A stretch of 49,538 nucleotides of DNA. It comes from Deltaproteobacteria bacterium. Lineage in GTDB: Bacteria > Myxococcota_A > Polyangia > Polyangiales > Polyangiaceae. A program made the translations under genes and the position numbers. This document shows positions 1 through 8,708 of the stretch, in pieces. The notes below the pieces were generated by a model. That model worked only from the letters and a program-made list of their open reading frames with translations. It searched no databases and was not told the origin of the DNA. The stretch's first letter is position 1; the number at the start of each line of letters is the position of its first letter. Location of the stretch: the NCBI GenBank assembly GCA_003235365.1, contig QJWJ01000533.1:1-49538 (forward strand), in the 5' to 3' direction.

Positions 1-545
1 CTGCCTTCGGCTGCCGCTTCGTCGTCGGCTCCACCCTCGGCGTTGGCTTCGACGACGTTGCAGAAGCCGAACTCGTCGGAGTCGAGCAGCTTGACGCACT
101 CGATACCCTCAGGGCAGTCCGCGGCAGATTCGCACATCGCGGGCGTGGCCAGACTCACGCCGCCCGTATCCTCGCCGGTTTGGTCATTCTCTGCTTCGTC
201 GGGCGTGACCGTCATCTCGCTGACGTTGCAGTAGCCGACGCCGTCGGAGTCCGACGGTGTGACGCACTCGATACCTTCGGGACAGTCGGCGTCTGATTCA
301 CACATGACCGGAAGTGCCGAACTGACCTCGCCGCCGTGCGGCTCATCGCCGTCGGATTCATCGGCGCCATTCGCCGATTCGTCCTGGGACGCCGACGGGT
401 CCCCGCCACTGGGCGAGGCGCTGGACGGACCGTCCGAGTCGCGCTGGTTCTTGCTACTCGACGCCGAATCCGAACCGGTGTCGTCACTCGCCCCGCAAGC
501 GCTGGCGAACAGGCAGGAGATTAGAAAAATAGCGTGTGTTTTCAT
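1..545 (-). CDS. Cys-motif lipoprotein, partial (3' end beyond window)
   Basis: This is the N-terminal part of a secreted lipoprotein whose 3' end lies past the left edge. The ATG at 545 has a GAGGA ribosome site just upstream. The product opens with a short basic n-region, a hydrophobic stretch and a FASAC lipobox (Cys17), so it is probably anchored in the outer membrane. A disordered Ser/Asp/Glu/Gly-rich linker follows. Then come at least two copies of a unit of about 45 residues with the pattern CESxADCPEGIECV...DSDxxGxCNV, which holds four cysteines and probably forms disulfides. The next gene (799-1116) carries a single related unit in the same orientation, so the two look like paralogues. 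No enzymatic motif is visible. The lipoprotein call is firm; the function is unknown. Confidence 0.8.
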   Translation of the reverse strand, partial: MKTHAIFLISCLFASACGASDDTGSDSASSSKNQRDSDGPSSASPSGGDPSASQDESANGADESDGDEPHGGEVSSALPVMCESDADCPEGIECVTPSDSDGVGYCNVSEMTVTPDEAENDQTGEDTGGVSLATPAMCESAADCPEGIECVKLLDSDEFGFCNVVEANAEGGADDEAAAEG

Positions 546-619
546 GGGATTCCTCGCTGATTCAGGATGCGCGGCACCGCGCCGCGCCGCTGCAGATGTT
601 GCAATGCTCAGACCAAAAG

Positions 620-633
620 GGAAATTCATTTCC
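620..633. promoter_or_regulatory. short AT-rich inverted repeat upstream of the 545 lipoprotein gene
   Basis: GGAAAT at 620-625 and ATTTCC at 628-633 form a 6-bp inverted repeat with a 2-base centre in an unusually AT-rich patch, about 75-90 bases upstream of the ATG at 545. Position and symmetry fit an operator or promoter element, but no -35/-10 pair is convincing. Confidence 0.25.
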
Positions 634-730
634 TCATATTGGGGAAGCCTACCGAATCATTGAGCATATTCCCGTGAATCTCCGGGTCTCGTTGGCCCGG
701 TGAACCCGATCGCGGTGGCACACTGAGGCA

Positions 731-756
731 CAAGTCGGAAAAGTTTTTCCGACTTG
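731..756. terminator. perfect 12-bp hairpin after the 799-1116 gene
   Basis: CAAGTCGGAAAA (731-742) and TTTTCCGACTTG (745-756) are perfect complements separated by two bases. The hairpin sits 43 bases past the stop of the minus-strand lipoprotein gene at 799-1116 and upstream of the next minus-strand gene. It suits a transcription terminator, although there is no clear U-tract beyond the stem. An operator or attenuator role for the 1-545 gene is the alternative. Confidence 0.5.
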
Positions 757-798
757 CTCTCCCGCCCGTAGTCGTGGCGCGGAGACGGATCAGCCGCG

Positions 799-1116
799 CT
801 ACTGGGCTTGTTTCTCTTCCACGTCGCAGACGCCGGGGCCCGCACCGGCGTCGTCGAACGGCACACAGCGTACGCCCGGAGGACAATCCTCGTCGGCGAG
901 GCACAGGGCAGGGACGAAGTTGGTTTCCGTAGCCTGGTTCCCGTCATTGGATGCCACTTCGCCACCCGCTGGCTCCTCGTCCGCGGAGCTCGGTCCCGCT
1001 GGCTCCGCAGACGGTTCCGCGCTGGGCTCCGACCCTTCCGTCGACGTGGAGTCCGAACTACAACCCCACGTGAGCAGCGCGAGACAGAGCGCGAATCCGG
1101 AACGAAGGCGGGTCAT
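799..1116 (-). CDS. small Cys-motif lipoprotein
   Basis: This 105-residue product begins at the ATG at 1116, chosen because it gives a proper lipoprotein signal: two arginines near the N-terminus, a hydrophobic core and an LTWGC lipobox (Cys20). The longer in-frame extension upstream has no signal-like character. A Ser/Glu/Pro/Ala linker follows, then one unit with the pattern CLADEDCPPGVRCVPFDD...GVC. This is the same motif that repeats in the lipoprotein encoded at 1-545. Four conserved cysteines suggest two disulfides in an exported domain. The two genes are separated by 253 bases containing a strong hairpin, so they are probably not one simple transcript. No enzymatic function is recognisable. 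Confidence 0.75.
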   Translation of the reverse strand: MTRLRSGFALCLALLTWGCSSDSTSTEGSEPSAEPSAEPAGPSSADEEPAGGEVASNDGNQATETNFVPALCLADEDCPPGVRCVPFDDAGAGPGVCDVEEKQAQ

Positions 1117-1307
1117 GGCAGATGAGGAAGATGGCAAGCGACGCAGCCCAAAGCAACCCGAGAACCGACTTTTCGGAAACTGGATTCCTTCCCGCGCTGT
1201 GGTATAGCCAAAAATCGACCAGATCTTTGCAGTGAAGCGCACCGTTCAGATCAGTTCTGGGTCGCAGCGGAACTCTCTTTCCCCGAAAGGCTGGACGGCC
1301 CCCGAAG

Positions 1308-2018
1308 ATGTTGCGTGAGATGCAGCTACGGCTGGTGTACTCGCTGCTCAAGCCGGCGGTACGCTGCGCCGCGCGCTTCTCGGTGCCTGTCCGAACGGTG
1401 GTCGATCTGTTGCGCCTGTCGATGTACGAGGAGCTCGCCAATCAGGGGTTGAGTGTCAGCGAGATCGCCGAGCGCTTGGGGCAAACGCCGCGCAATGCAC
1501 GCTTGCTTCGCCAGCGGCTCGACGGAGACTTCTTCGATGCCGAGAAGCAAATCGGCCTGCTCAGAGAGCTCGAAGATCACGTGTCTCGGCAGCCATGCAG
1601 CAGCGCGGAGCTAGCAGAGCACTTTGCCCAACACGACCATGCCGCCGTCGAGGTCGGCATCAACGCGTTGCTCGCCGAAGGAAGACTCGAACTCGACGCC
1701 AACGGTCGGCTGCGAACGGGGGCCAAGTACGTCGTGCTGAGCTCCGAGAAGTTTCACCACCGCATCGACGCACTCAACCACCACTTGCAGACCATGTATC
1801 GTTCGCTGATGGAGCGCCTCGTCGCCGACAACAGTCAAACGGCAATGATCAAGACGATCAGCTTCACGGCGCAACCGCAGGCGCTGGCGGCGTTGCTCAA
1901 GCGACTCGAAGGCACCCTGCGTCAAGAGATCGCCCAGCTCGAGGAACAAGCCGCCTTCGATGGCGACGAATCTCGCTTTGCGATCGGCATCACAGCAACA
2001 CCCAGCGACGAAGACTGA
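1308..2018 (+). CDS. helix-turn-helix-type putative regulator
   Basis: The 236-residue product has no signal peptide or membrane segment and should be cytoplasmic. Residues about 28-75 contain a helix-turn-helix-like stretch (LSVSEIAERLGQTPRNARLLRQRL) that resembles sigma-region-4 or MerR-like DNA-recognition helices. Residues about 90-140 look like a second winged-helix-like unit (SSAELAEHF...GINALLAEGRLELD). The C-terminal third is helical and rich in Leu, Gln and Glu, consistent with dimerisation. The gene is divergent from the lipoprotein gene ending at 799 and converges on the DUF1552 gene. The first ATG is used; another in-frame ATG lies at 1320. The DNA-binding role is inferred from fold-like patterns; the target is unknown. 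Confidence 0.7.
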   Translation: MLREMQLRLVYSLLKPAVRCAARFSVPVRTVVDLLRLSMYEELANQGLSVSEIAERLGQTPRNARLLRQRLDGDFFDAEKQIGLLRELEDHVSRQPCSSAELAEHFAQHDHAAVEVGINALLAEGRLELDANGRLRTGAKYVVLSSEKFHHRIDALNHHLQTMYRSLMERLVADNSQTAMIKTISFTAQPQALAALLKRLEGTLRQEIAQLEEQAAFDGDESRFAIGITATPSDED

Positions 2019-2078
2019 CGACGCTTCCACGCGCGCTGACCAACTCACCGGGTGTCAGCGGAACGCTCGACCTCGGTA

Positions 2079-3674
2079 TCACGTTCCCACGAGCAGGCCC
2101 GGCAATGGTCCGTTGTTGAAACTCCTTCCGTCTCGGAACGAGCCCTTGTCGTGGCCGAAACTCCTCATCGGCGCGCCATCCCAACCATTGCTCAGATCGT
2201 CCATCAGCATGATGTTACCGATGCTCGTCCACAGATCACCGACGGTGCCGCCACTACCGTGGTCTTCGAAACGGTGAAAGCGGCCCCCGGTGAGTGAACC
2301 GCCCAACGTGCCAGCCAGGACCACCGGTAGGTTCTGCGTACTGTGACTCGAGTAGCGCAGACTACTGATCCAGACGATCAGGGTGTTATCCATCAACGTT
2401 CCATCACCTTCGGGAACGTTCTCCAAGCGTTCGATCAGATCCGCGAGTAGTTGCGCGTACCAGGTCATCACGGTCAAGCGCCGCGCAGCAAATTCGGGCG
2501 TGTCGCCGTCGTCGTGGTGTACCGCGGCGTGCCAATTGATGGCTTCGTCGCCACTCTCGAACAGGTCCACCCCGCCGTTGAGGAACGGAAACTTGTTCAC
2601 CTGGATGTTCGAAAAATGCAGGTGCGTCAGAGGCGTCGCCTGACACGCGAGCGCCGTCGAAATCAGGTCGAAGTGCGCTCCGGTGATGATGTCATCGAAC
2701 CGACCATTGCCGTCGGTGAGGTTGTCCGGGATGTTGGACGGCAAGTTGAGCGCTGGGTTGTCGCAGACGATGCGCGCCACTTGATTGATGCTCGCCTCCA
2801 CCTGTCGCAAGTGGTCGGCGTGTCGCTCCAAGCGCTGGCGATCAGTGCTGCCGACTTCACCCATGACGCGGTTGAAGTCCGACAGCACGCTGTCGAGCAC
2901 CGAACCGCGCTTGGCGCGGAGCCGATCACGGGCGGAAAGCTGCTGACCAGGATCCGCGACGCTGCCGAAAAGCGTATCGAAGGCTTTGGCAGGATCGGGT
3001 TCACACGGATCACGCTGAATGATGGTACTACCCTGACTGTCCGTGCTGGCGTAGAAGTCGCGCGCGTGCTCGCCGTGATCACCGCCGACACGCAACGTCA
3101 ACGGCGCAACCCCCAGACGGCTGGCAAGCTCGTAGTGGATGGACGGGCCCGTCGTGAACATGGACGGCGGGTCTTGGTGCACTTGCCCGATCGAGTAGCC
3201 GTCCTGGTCCCCAAGCAAACTGCCGTCCGAGCCAAAGCCCGCGGCCTGGTGCGGTGTATAGGACAACACCGTACGCCCCGAGCCATTGTGGCCGTTGCTG
3301 GACAGGCTCATGGCCACCAAGTTGTCGAGATCGCGCAGGAACGAGAGTTTGCCCATGTGCGGCGCCAGCGGCTCCAAGATGGGAGACATCGCAGTGATCT
3401 GCCCCGCGTCGTGGATGGGGTCGAGGTGGTCGTGATCGTAGCCGCCCTCGACGTCCATGCTGTGGCCGAGGCTGAGGATCACCAGGCGCTTGGGCCCCGA
3501 AGGCGTCCCCGCGACACTCTGCTTGCCAGCAAAACATTCCAAAAGCGGTAGCGCCAACATGGCGCTGCCAGTGCCCAGCAAGAACCGACGGCGTGACGTG
3601 GCGCTCTTCACGCGCCGTTGCATCAAACGGCGCACACCCGCAGTACCAACCCCGAACGAACCCGATCGTTTCAT
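2079..3674 (-). CDS. DUF1552 Tat-exported protein
   Basis: This 531-residue protein has a twin-arginine signal near residue 30 (SRRRFLLGTGSAMLALPLL) and is therefore probably exported folded. The body fits the DUF1552 family, which is common in myxobacteria and planctomycetes: an early VILSLGHSMD stretch, a central helical segment with SINQVARI, and a later INWHAAVHHDD block followed by VWISSLRYSSH. Family function is unestablished. The ATG lies in an ATGA overlap with the upstream DUF1592-like gene and has a strong GAGGAGGAG ribosome site, so the two are translationally coupled. DUF1552 genes are generally found beside DUF1592 genes, which supports a shared envelope role. The N-terminal 30 residues before the Tat motif are longer than usual, so a later start is possible. 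Confidence 0.9.
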   Translation of the reverse strand: MKRSGSFGVGTAGVRRLMQRRVKSATSRRRFLLGTGSAMLALPLLECFAGKQSVAGTPSGPKRLVILSLGHSMDVEGGYDHDHLDPIHDAGQITAMSPILEPLAPHMGKLSFLRDLDNLVAMSLSSNGHNGSGRTVLSYTPHQAAGFGSDGSLLGDQDGYSIGQVHQDPPSMFTTGPSIHYELASRLGVAPLTLRVGGDHGEHARDFYASTDSQGSTIIQRDPCEPDPAKAFDTLFGSVADPGQQLSARDRLRAKRGSVLDSVLSDFNRVMGEVGSTDRQRLERHADHLRQVEASINQVARIVCDNPALNLPSNIPDNLTDGNGRFDDIITGAHFDLISTALACQATPLTHLHFSNIQVNKFPFLNGGVDLFESGDEAINWHAAVHHDDGDTPEFAARRLTVMTWYAQLLADLIERLENVPEGDGTLMDNTLIVWISSLRYSSHSTQNLPVVLAGTLGGSLTGGRFHRFEDHGSGGTVGDLWTSIGNIMLMDDLSNGWDGAPMRSFGHDKGSFRDGRSFNNGPLPGLLVGT

Positions 3675-5479
3675 GGTGTCTCCTCCTCGAGGCGGTAGAT
3701 GAACGCATCGCTGCCGACCACGGCGAGCAACAACTCGTCGAGCGAATCACCCCCCGCTTCGACCTGACTGCTGAGCTCGTCGAGCAGACAGGCATGCTGT
3801 TTACCCAGGTCACTCCGCCCGCTGGCGTAGCGCAGCCATTGGTCGGTGGCGCAGTCGCGGAACAAGTCCGAGTGCCCGATGCGCTGAGCGAGTTCCGCAA
3901 CGCCAGTGAAGTCCTGTTCGAGCTCGGTACCCAGAATTCGACCGCCAGCATCGACCGGCTTTCCATCGGAGTAGCTGCTGCGGAACGAGCCATTCTGGTC
4001 CATGTCTTCCATGCCGATGCCGATCGGGTCCATCAGCATGTGGCAGCCGCCGCACGTCTGAGCACTGAGGCGCGAGTCCATGCGGTCGCGCACCGTGGGG
4101 TCGTCCGGCAACTCCAATTCGACCAACAGAAACGCAGGGTCCGGCGGCGCGAGCAGTCCACACAGTAGCTGTTCGCGCACGGCCTTGCCGCGGTGAATGA
4201 TCGACGTCGAGTTGTTCAGCGACGTCGCCGCCGCGAACTGCGCAGTGGTCAGCAGACCACCTCGGCGTTCGGACGGCAGGGTGACCAGCTGCCAGTCGTC
4301 GGGGCCACTGCTCGGGTTCGACGACAAGCCGTAGTGTTCGGCCAACGGCTCGTTCACGTACGTCTGGTCGCCGTCGAGCAAGTCGGAAATCGTGCCGCCG
4401 TCGGCGACCAAACGCCCGATCATGCGGTCGACTTCTTCGGCCCAGGCTCGTGCCAGCTGGGGATCGACGTGGTCGGTGAAGTCCTTGTCGGCCATCCCGA
4501 ACCACTCGCCGACAAAGCGACTGACGACCCCCCGCGAACGAGCATCGTCGAGCAGTCGCCGGGCATGGCGTCGCAAGTCGCCGGCATCTTGAAGCTCATC
4601 GGCTTCAGCCGCGGCAAGTAGCGCCGCGTCAGGGGGCTCATCCAGAAACAGGTACGAAAGACGGCTCGCAACCTCGTACCCATTCAAACGCAGCACACCG
4701 GGCTCGTCGCTCGGTTCTCCACGTTCGAGCAAGTACAGTGTGTCGGGGGCAAGCAGGACGCCCTGGATCAGACCGGCAATCGCAAGATCGAAATCGAGCC
4801 CGTCGCTGCCCGAACGCAGCTCAGCGTAGAGCTGCGCGAAGTGATCGCGCTCGGCGCTCGTCAACGGACGACGATATGCCTTCTGACCGAAGTCCGCGGC
4901 GAACTGGGCTGCGCACTCACTCTCGGAGGTGTCGGCGGGATCGCAAGGCAGCATTTCGTCGAGATGATCGACCGCCTGCAGCGCGAGTTCTTCGGCCACA
5001 TCGACGAAGTCCCGCGCGTAGTCGGATAGCACCTCGTTCGCTCCCGGAAAGGTGCTGAACAGATGATCGCCAACCACCGTGGAATGCAGCTGGGGCTGGA
5101 TGCGCACGCTGAACGGAAACAACTTCGCGAGCGTGTTTTCGAACTGCCAGTCGTTGATGCGTAGCGATTGGCGCTCGATGGCGCGGTACGTGTCCGTCTC
5201 ACACGTGTTCGATGCGGGGCCATCGGGACCCGGACCGGGGTCACTCGACGGTGTATCATCGATAGGATCCTCGTTGCCGGGTGTGCCCGGCTTGCCTCCC
5301 GATGGGCTACCCGAACTTGGATCGCCGTCTGGTCCATCCTGTTCACCAGTGGGAGCGTCGGTCGGCACAGCGCCGTCGCCCTTCGTTGGGCGGTGATCTC
5401 CGTCTGCGGCGTCGAGCGCTCCAGAACAAGCGGCCGTCAGCACCATCGCTAGCGCTGCGCACAGTCGCATCGAGTTCAT
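3671..5479 (-). CDS. DUF1592/DUF1588/DUF1585-type lipoprotein with CxxCH motif
   Basis: The 602-residue product begins at the ATG at 5479, which gives a lipoprotein signal (LTAAC, Cys18); the open frame extends upstream but without signal character. After an Asp/Gly/Pro-rich linker, the body follows the multi-domain order typical of DUF1587/1595/1592/1588/1585 proteins: a YRRPLTSAERDHF block, a RLSYLFLDEPPD block, a FVGEWFG block, RRGGLLTTAQF, then CGGCHMLMDPIGIGMED. The last contains CxxCH at residues 476-480, the pattern of covalent haem c attachment, and ends with a DUF1585-like tail. The stop overlaps the start of the DUF1552 gene. The family occurs as exported pairs in myxobacteria; a redox or polymer-degrading role is speculation. 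Confidence 0.9.
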   Translation of the reverse strand: MNSMRLCAALAMVLTAACSGALDAADGDHRPTKGDGAVPTDAPTGEQDGPDGDPSSGSPSGGKPGTPGNEDPIDDTPSSDPGPGPDGPASNTCETDTYRAIERQSLRINDWQFENTLAKLFPFSVRIQPQLHSTVVGDHLFSTFPGANEVLSDYARDFVDVAEELALQAVDHLDEMLPCDPADTSESECAAQFAADFGQKAYRRPLTSAERDHFAQLYAELRSGSDGLDFDLAIAGLIQGVLLAPDTLYLLERGEPSDEPGVLRLNGYEVASRLSYLFLDEPPDAALLAAAEADELQDAGDLRRHARRLLDDARSRGVVSRFVGEWFGMADKDFTDHVDPQLARAWAEEVDRMIGRLVADGGTISDLLDGDQTYVNEPLAEHYGLSSNPSSGPDDWQLVTLPSERRGGLLTTAQFAAATSLNNSTSIIHRGKAVREQLLCGLLAPPDPAFLLVELELPDDPTVRDRMDSRLSAQTCGGCHMLMDPIGIGMEDMDQNGSFRSSYSDGKPVDAGGRILGTELEQDFTGVAELAQRIGHSDLFRDCATDQWLRYASGRSDLGKQHACLLDELSSQVEAGGDSLDELLLAVVGSDAFIYRLEEETP

Positions 5480-5878
5480 GGTGACAAACGAGCCCCCAAC
5501 CCATCGCGACGGGTCAACTTTCTGCGCCGCGTCGCTCCTCCCACCCAGCCCCACGGTGCCCACTTGGTACGCGGACAGCCGGCGGTTGAGCGCTGGGCGG
5601 ACTGGACCAAATCGGCGGACACGTCCCCCGGTCTCGTCGCGGTTCGGTGAAATGTGCGCCGCCATACCACCAGACGCAAACTTAGCGCGCACCCGACGCA
5701 TCGCAGTCCAGGCTCGAGACTCGGCGTCGACGCTTCGGCTCCGACAGGCGTCGTGGCCCGACACAAAAGCCGTTCGCTTCTCATGATCTGAGGAACACCG
5801 ACAACAACGACGAGTTCAGCCCGTGCTTTGCGCCAAGGCCATGGCACCCGCGGCACACTAATTGCTCGTGCGGCGGGC
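5480..5878. other. divergent intergenic region
   Basis: This stretch separates the minus-strand DUF1592-like lipoprotein gene from the plus-strand ppdK gene and must hold promoters for both. Open frames extend into it from both genes, but their translations show no signal peptide, domain or conserved pattern. I see no hairpin, RNA gene or convincing -35/-10 pair. Confidence 0.4.
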
Positions 5879-8632
5879 ATGACTCGCAAGCTCGTATATC
5901 GGTTCGAACCAGGAAAGGCTGACGGGCGCGCCCAGTGGCGAGAACTGCTCGGCGGCAAAGGCGCCAACCTCGCCGAAATGGCGAACATGGGGATCCCGGT
6001 ACCTCCGGGGTTCACCATCACCACGGAAGTCTGCGTCGACTATCACAACACCGGCGCGCTACCAGAAGGTCTCCCCACCGAGGTTCGCCAGGGCATGGCC
6101 TGGCTCGAAGAGCGAACGGGGCGCCAATTCGGAAGCGTCGACAATCCGCTGTTGGTCAGCGTGCGCTCGGGCGCGCGTAGTTCGATGCCGGGAATGATGG
6201 ACACCGTGCTCGACTTGGGTCTCAACGACGAGACGGTCCAAGGCCTCGCCCGCAAGAGCGGCTCAGAGCGTTTCGCCTACGACGCCTACCGTCGTCTGCT
6301 GGCGATGTTCGGTGACGTGGTGCTCGGTATCGAACACGACGCCTTCGAGCCGGCGCTGACCGCGGCGCGCAACGAGGTCGCCAGGCAAAAAGGCCTGACG
6401 GTCCCCAAAGCTCCCGAAGCGCTGCAACGCATCGTTCCCGACTCGAGCCTCGGCGCCGAGCAGCTGAAGAAGGTGGTCGAGGCGTATCACGCCGTGATCC
6501 GGCGGCACACCGGCAAGCCCTTCCCCGCCGACCCGTACGAACAGCTCGATGCTGCGATCATGGCCGTCTTCAAGAGCTGGGACAACCCGCGTGCGAAGTT
6601 CTATCGCCGGATGAACAAGATCCCCGACAACTGGGGTACCGCGGTCAACGTACAGACCATGGTGTTCGGCAACCTGGGTGACACGAGCGCCACCGGCGTC
6701 GCGTTCACGCGTGACCCCAGCACCGGCGAGCGGCGTTTCTTCGGCGAGTGGCTTCCCAACGCACAAGGTGAAGACGTCGTGGCGGGTGTACGCACGCCGC
6801 GCCCGCTCGCCAAGCGGCCCGATAGCGAAGGGCAATCGCTGCAAGAGGTGATGCCGGAGCGCTACGCCGAGCTCGTCGACATTCAGGCCCGCCTGGAGCA
6901 ACACTTCTGCGACATGCAGGACCTCGAGTTCACCATCGAAGACGGCACCTTGTACTTGCTGCAAACCCGTAACGGCAAGCGCACGGCGCGCGCATCGGTG
7001 CGGATCGCCGTCGAGATGGTGCAAGAGGGGTTGCTTCACCCCGACGAGGCCATTGGCCGTGTCGACGCCAGCCGTCTGCGCGAGTTGCTGTTCCCAGCGG
7101 TCGATCCGAAAGCCGGCGCCGCAGCGGTTGCGGGGGGTATCGCGGCATCGCCGGGCGCCGTCTGCGGCATCGCCGTGTTCAGCGCAGAAGAAGCCGAAGC
7201 CGAGGCCGAGGAAGGGCGCGACGTGATCTTGGTGCGCCTGGAGACCTCACCCGAGGATCTGCACGGCATGAAAGCGGCAAAGGGCATTCTCACCGCTCGC
7301 GGTGGCGCGACGAGCCACGCCGCCGTCGTGGCGCGCGGCATGGGGCGCCCCTGCGTGGCAGGGTGTTCCGCGCTGGAAGTCGATCACAAGACCCGAACAG
7401 CGTCGGTGCACGGAGCGACGGGCTCGGTCGTCGCCAAATTCAGCCACGGCGACGAGATCACCATCGACGGCTCGACGGGCAAGGTCTACGTCGGCCGCGT
7501 CGCGACCATCCCGGCAGCGTTGGGCCAAGAGATGGAGACCCTGCTCAAATGGACCGAGCGCGTCGCACACATGGAAGTGCGCGCGAACGCCGACACGCCG
7601 GAACAAGCCAAACAAGCACGGCAATTCGGCGCCACGGGTATCGGTCTGTGCCGCACGGAGCACATGTTCTTCGACGATGAGCGCATCGCCGCGGTGCGAG
7701 AGATGATCCTCGCTCGCGACGCCGAAGCCCGGGCGGTCGCGTTGGCGAAGTTGCTTCCGTTTCAGACCGGCGACTTCGAGGGCATTTTCCGAGCGATGGA
7801 GGGCTTGCCGGTGACGATTCGTTTGCTCGATCCTCCGCTGCACGAGTTCTTGCCCAAGGAAGAGGCCCAAATCGAAGACCTGGCAGCAACCATGGGCGTC
7901 AGTGCTGGCGACGTACGGCAGAAGATCAGCGAACTGCACGAGTTCAACCCGATGCTCGGCCACCGAGGCGTGCGGTTGGGTGTGACATTCCCCGAAATCC
8001 CAGAAATGCAAGTGCGGGCGATCTTCCACGCGGCGTGCACGGTTGCCAAAGAAGGTCTCGACGTCAAACCCGAGATCATGGTGCCTTTGACGGCTTTTGT
8101 CGGCGAGTTGACGAGCATGAAGCAGATCATCGACCGCGTTGCAGAAGAGGTATTCGCGGCACGAGGTGTGAAGGTCGCTTACGAAGTCGGAAGCATGATT
8201 GAGATCCCGCGCGCCGCCCTGCTCGCCGATCGCCTCGCCGAACACGCCGAGTTCTTCTCCTTCGGCACCAACGACTTGACCCAAACCACCATTGGGCTGT
8301 CTCGCGACGATTCGGGTAGCTTTCTGCCCGCCTACGTCGAAGCCGGCCTGCTGCCGGAAGACCCGTTCGTGTCGCTCGATCAGGACGGCGTGGGAGAACT
8401 CGTTCGCATCGCGTCGGAAAAGGCCCGAAAGACGCGCCCCGACATTTCTTTGGGTGTTTGTGGTGAACACGGCGGCGACCCCCGATCGATCGATTTCTGT
8501 GAGCAGCTCGGATTGCGGTACGTGTCCTGCTCACCCTTCCGCGTGCCGATCGCTCGCGTCGCGGCAGCCCAAGCGGCGATGCGTCACGGGACACCGCGCT
8601 GGCGAACGCGACGCTGCAACACATACCGATAG
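5879..8632 (+). CDS. ppdK: pyruvate, phosphate dikinase
   Basis: This cytoplasmic enzyme of about 917 residues interconverts ATP, phosphate and pyruvate with AMP, pyrophosphate and phosphoenolpyruvate. The N-terminal nucleotide-binding domain starts at once (LLGGKGANLAEMANMGIPVPPGFTI, split here only by length), and RSGARSSMPGMMDTVLDLG and QTMVFGN follow. The phosphohistidine domain carries GGATSHAAVVARGMG with catalytic His480. The C-terminal PEP/pyruvate barrel includes GIGLCRTEHMF, EVGSMIEIPRAAL, FFSFGTNDLTQ and GVCGEHGGDP with catalytic Cys861. Length is normal for the family. The ATG at 5879 places the ATP-grasp start at the expected distance; no strong ribosome site is visible. A hairpin follows the stop, so the gene may be monocistronic. 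Confidence 0.97.
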   Translation: MTRKLVYRFEPGKADGRAQWRELLGGKGANLAEMANMGIPVPPGFTITTEVCVDYHNTGALPEGLPTEVRQGMAWLEERTGRQFGSVDNPLLVSVRSGARSSMPGMMDTVLDLGLNDETVQGLARKSGSERFAYDAYRRLLAMFGDVVLGIEHDAFEPALTAARNEVARQKGLTVPKAPEALQRIVPDSSLGAEQLKKVVEAYHAVIRRHTGKPFPADPYEQLDAAIMAVFKSWDNPRAKFYRRMNKIPDNWGTAVNVQTMVFGNLGDTSATGVAFTRDPSTGERRFFGEWLPNAQGEDVVAGVRTPRPLAKRPDSEGQSLQEVMPERYAELVDIQARLEQHFCDMQDLEFTIEDGTLYLLQTRNGKRTARASVRIAVEMVQEGLLHPDEAIGRVDASRLRELLFPAVDPKAGAAAVAGGIAASPGAVCGIAVFSAEEAEAEAEEGRDVILVRLETSPEDLHGMKAAKGILTARGGATSHAAVVARGMGRPCVAGCSALEVDHKTRTASVHGATGSVVAKFSHGDEITIDGSTGKVYVGRVATIPAALGQEMETLLKWTERVAHMEVRANADTPEQAKQARQFGATGIGLCRTEHMFFDDERIAAVREMILARDAEARAVALAKLLPFQTGDFEGIFRAMEGLPVTIRLLDPPLHEFLPKEEAQIEDLAATMGVSAGDVRQKISELHEFNPMLGHRGVRLGVTFPEIPEMQVRAIFHAACTVAKEGLDVKPEIMVPLTAFVGELTSMKQIIDRVAEEVFAARGVKVAYEVGSMIEIPRAALLADRLAEHAEFFSFGTNDLTQTTIGLSRDDSGSFLPAYVEAGLLPEDPFVSLDQDGVGELVRIASEKARKTRPDISLGVCGEHGGDPRSIDFCEQLGLRYVSCSPFRVPIARVAAAQAAMRHGTPRWRTRRCNTYR

Positions 8633-8640
8633 AGTGAGGC

Positions 8641-8671
8641 CGCCCCACCCAATCCCAACTGGGGTGGGGCG
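8641..8671 (+). terminator. 10-bp GC hairpin after ppdK
   Basis: CGCCCCACCC (8641-8650) pairs perfectly with GGGTGGGGCG (8662-8671) across an 11-base loop, starting 9 bases past the ppdK stop. It has no run of T afterwards, so it may terminate weakly or protect the 3' end. It also lies 38 bases ahead of the sigma-factor start. Confidence 0.55.
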
Positions 8672-8708
8672 TAGTATCCTTTCGGTGTCCTCGACGGTCC
8701 ATGCAGTC

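Noticed and set aside
5480..5878. Long N-terminal extension of the DUF1592-like gene up to 5764
   Set aside because: It lacks a signal peptide, while the ATG at 5479 gives a clean lipoprotein signal.
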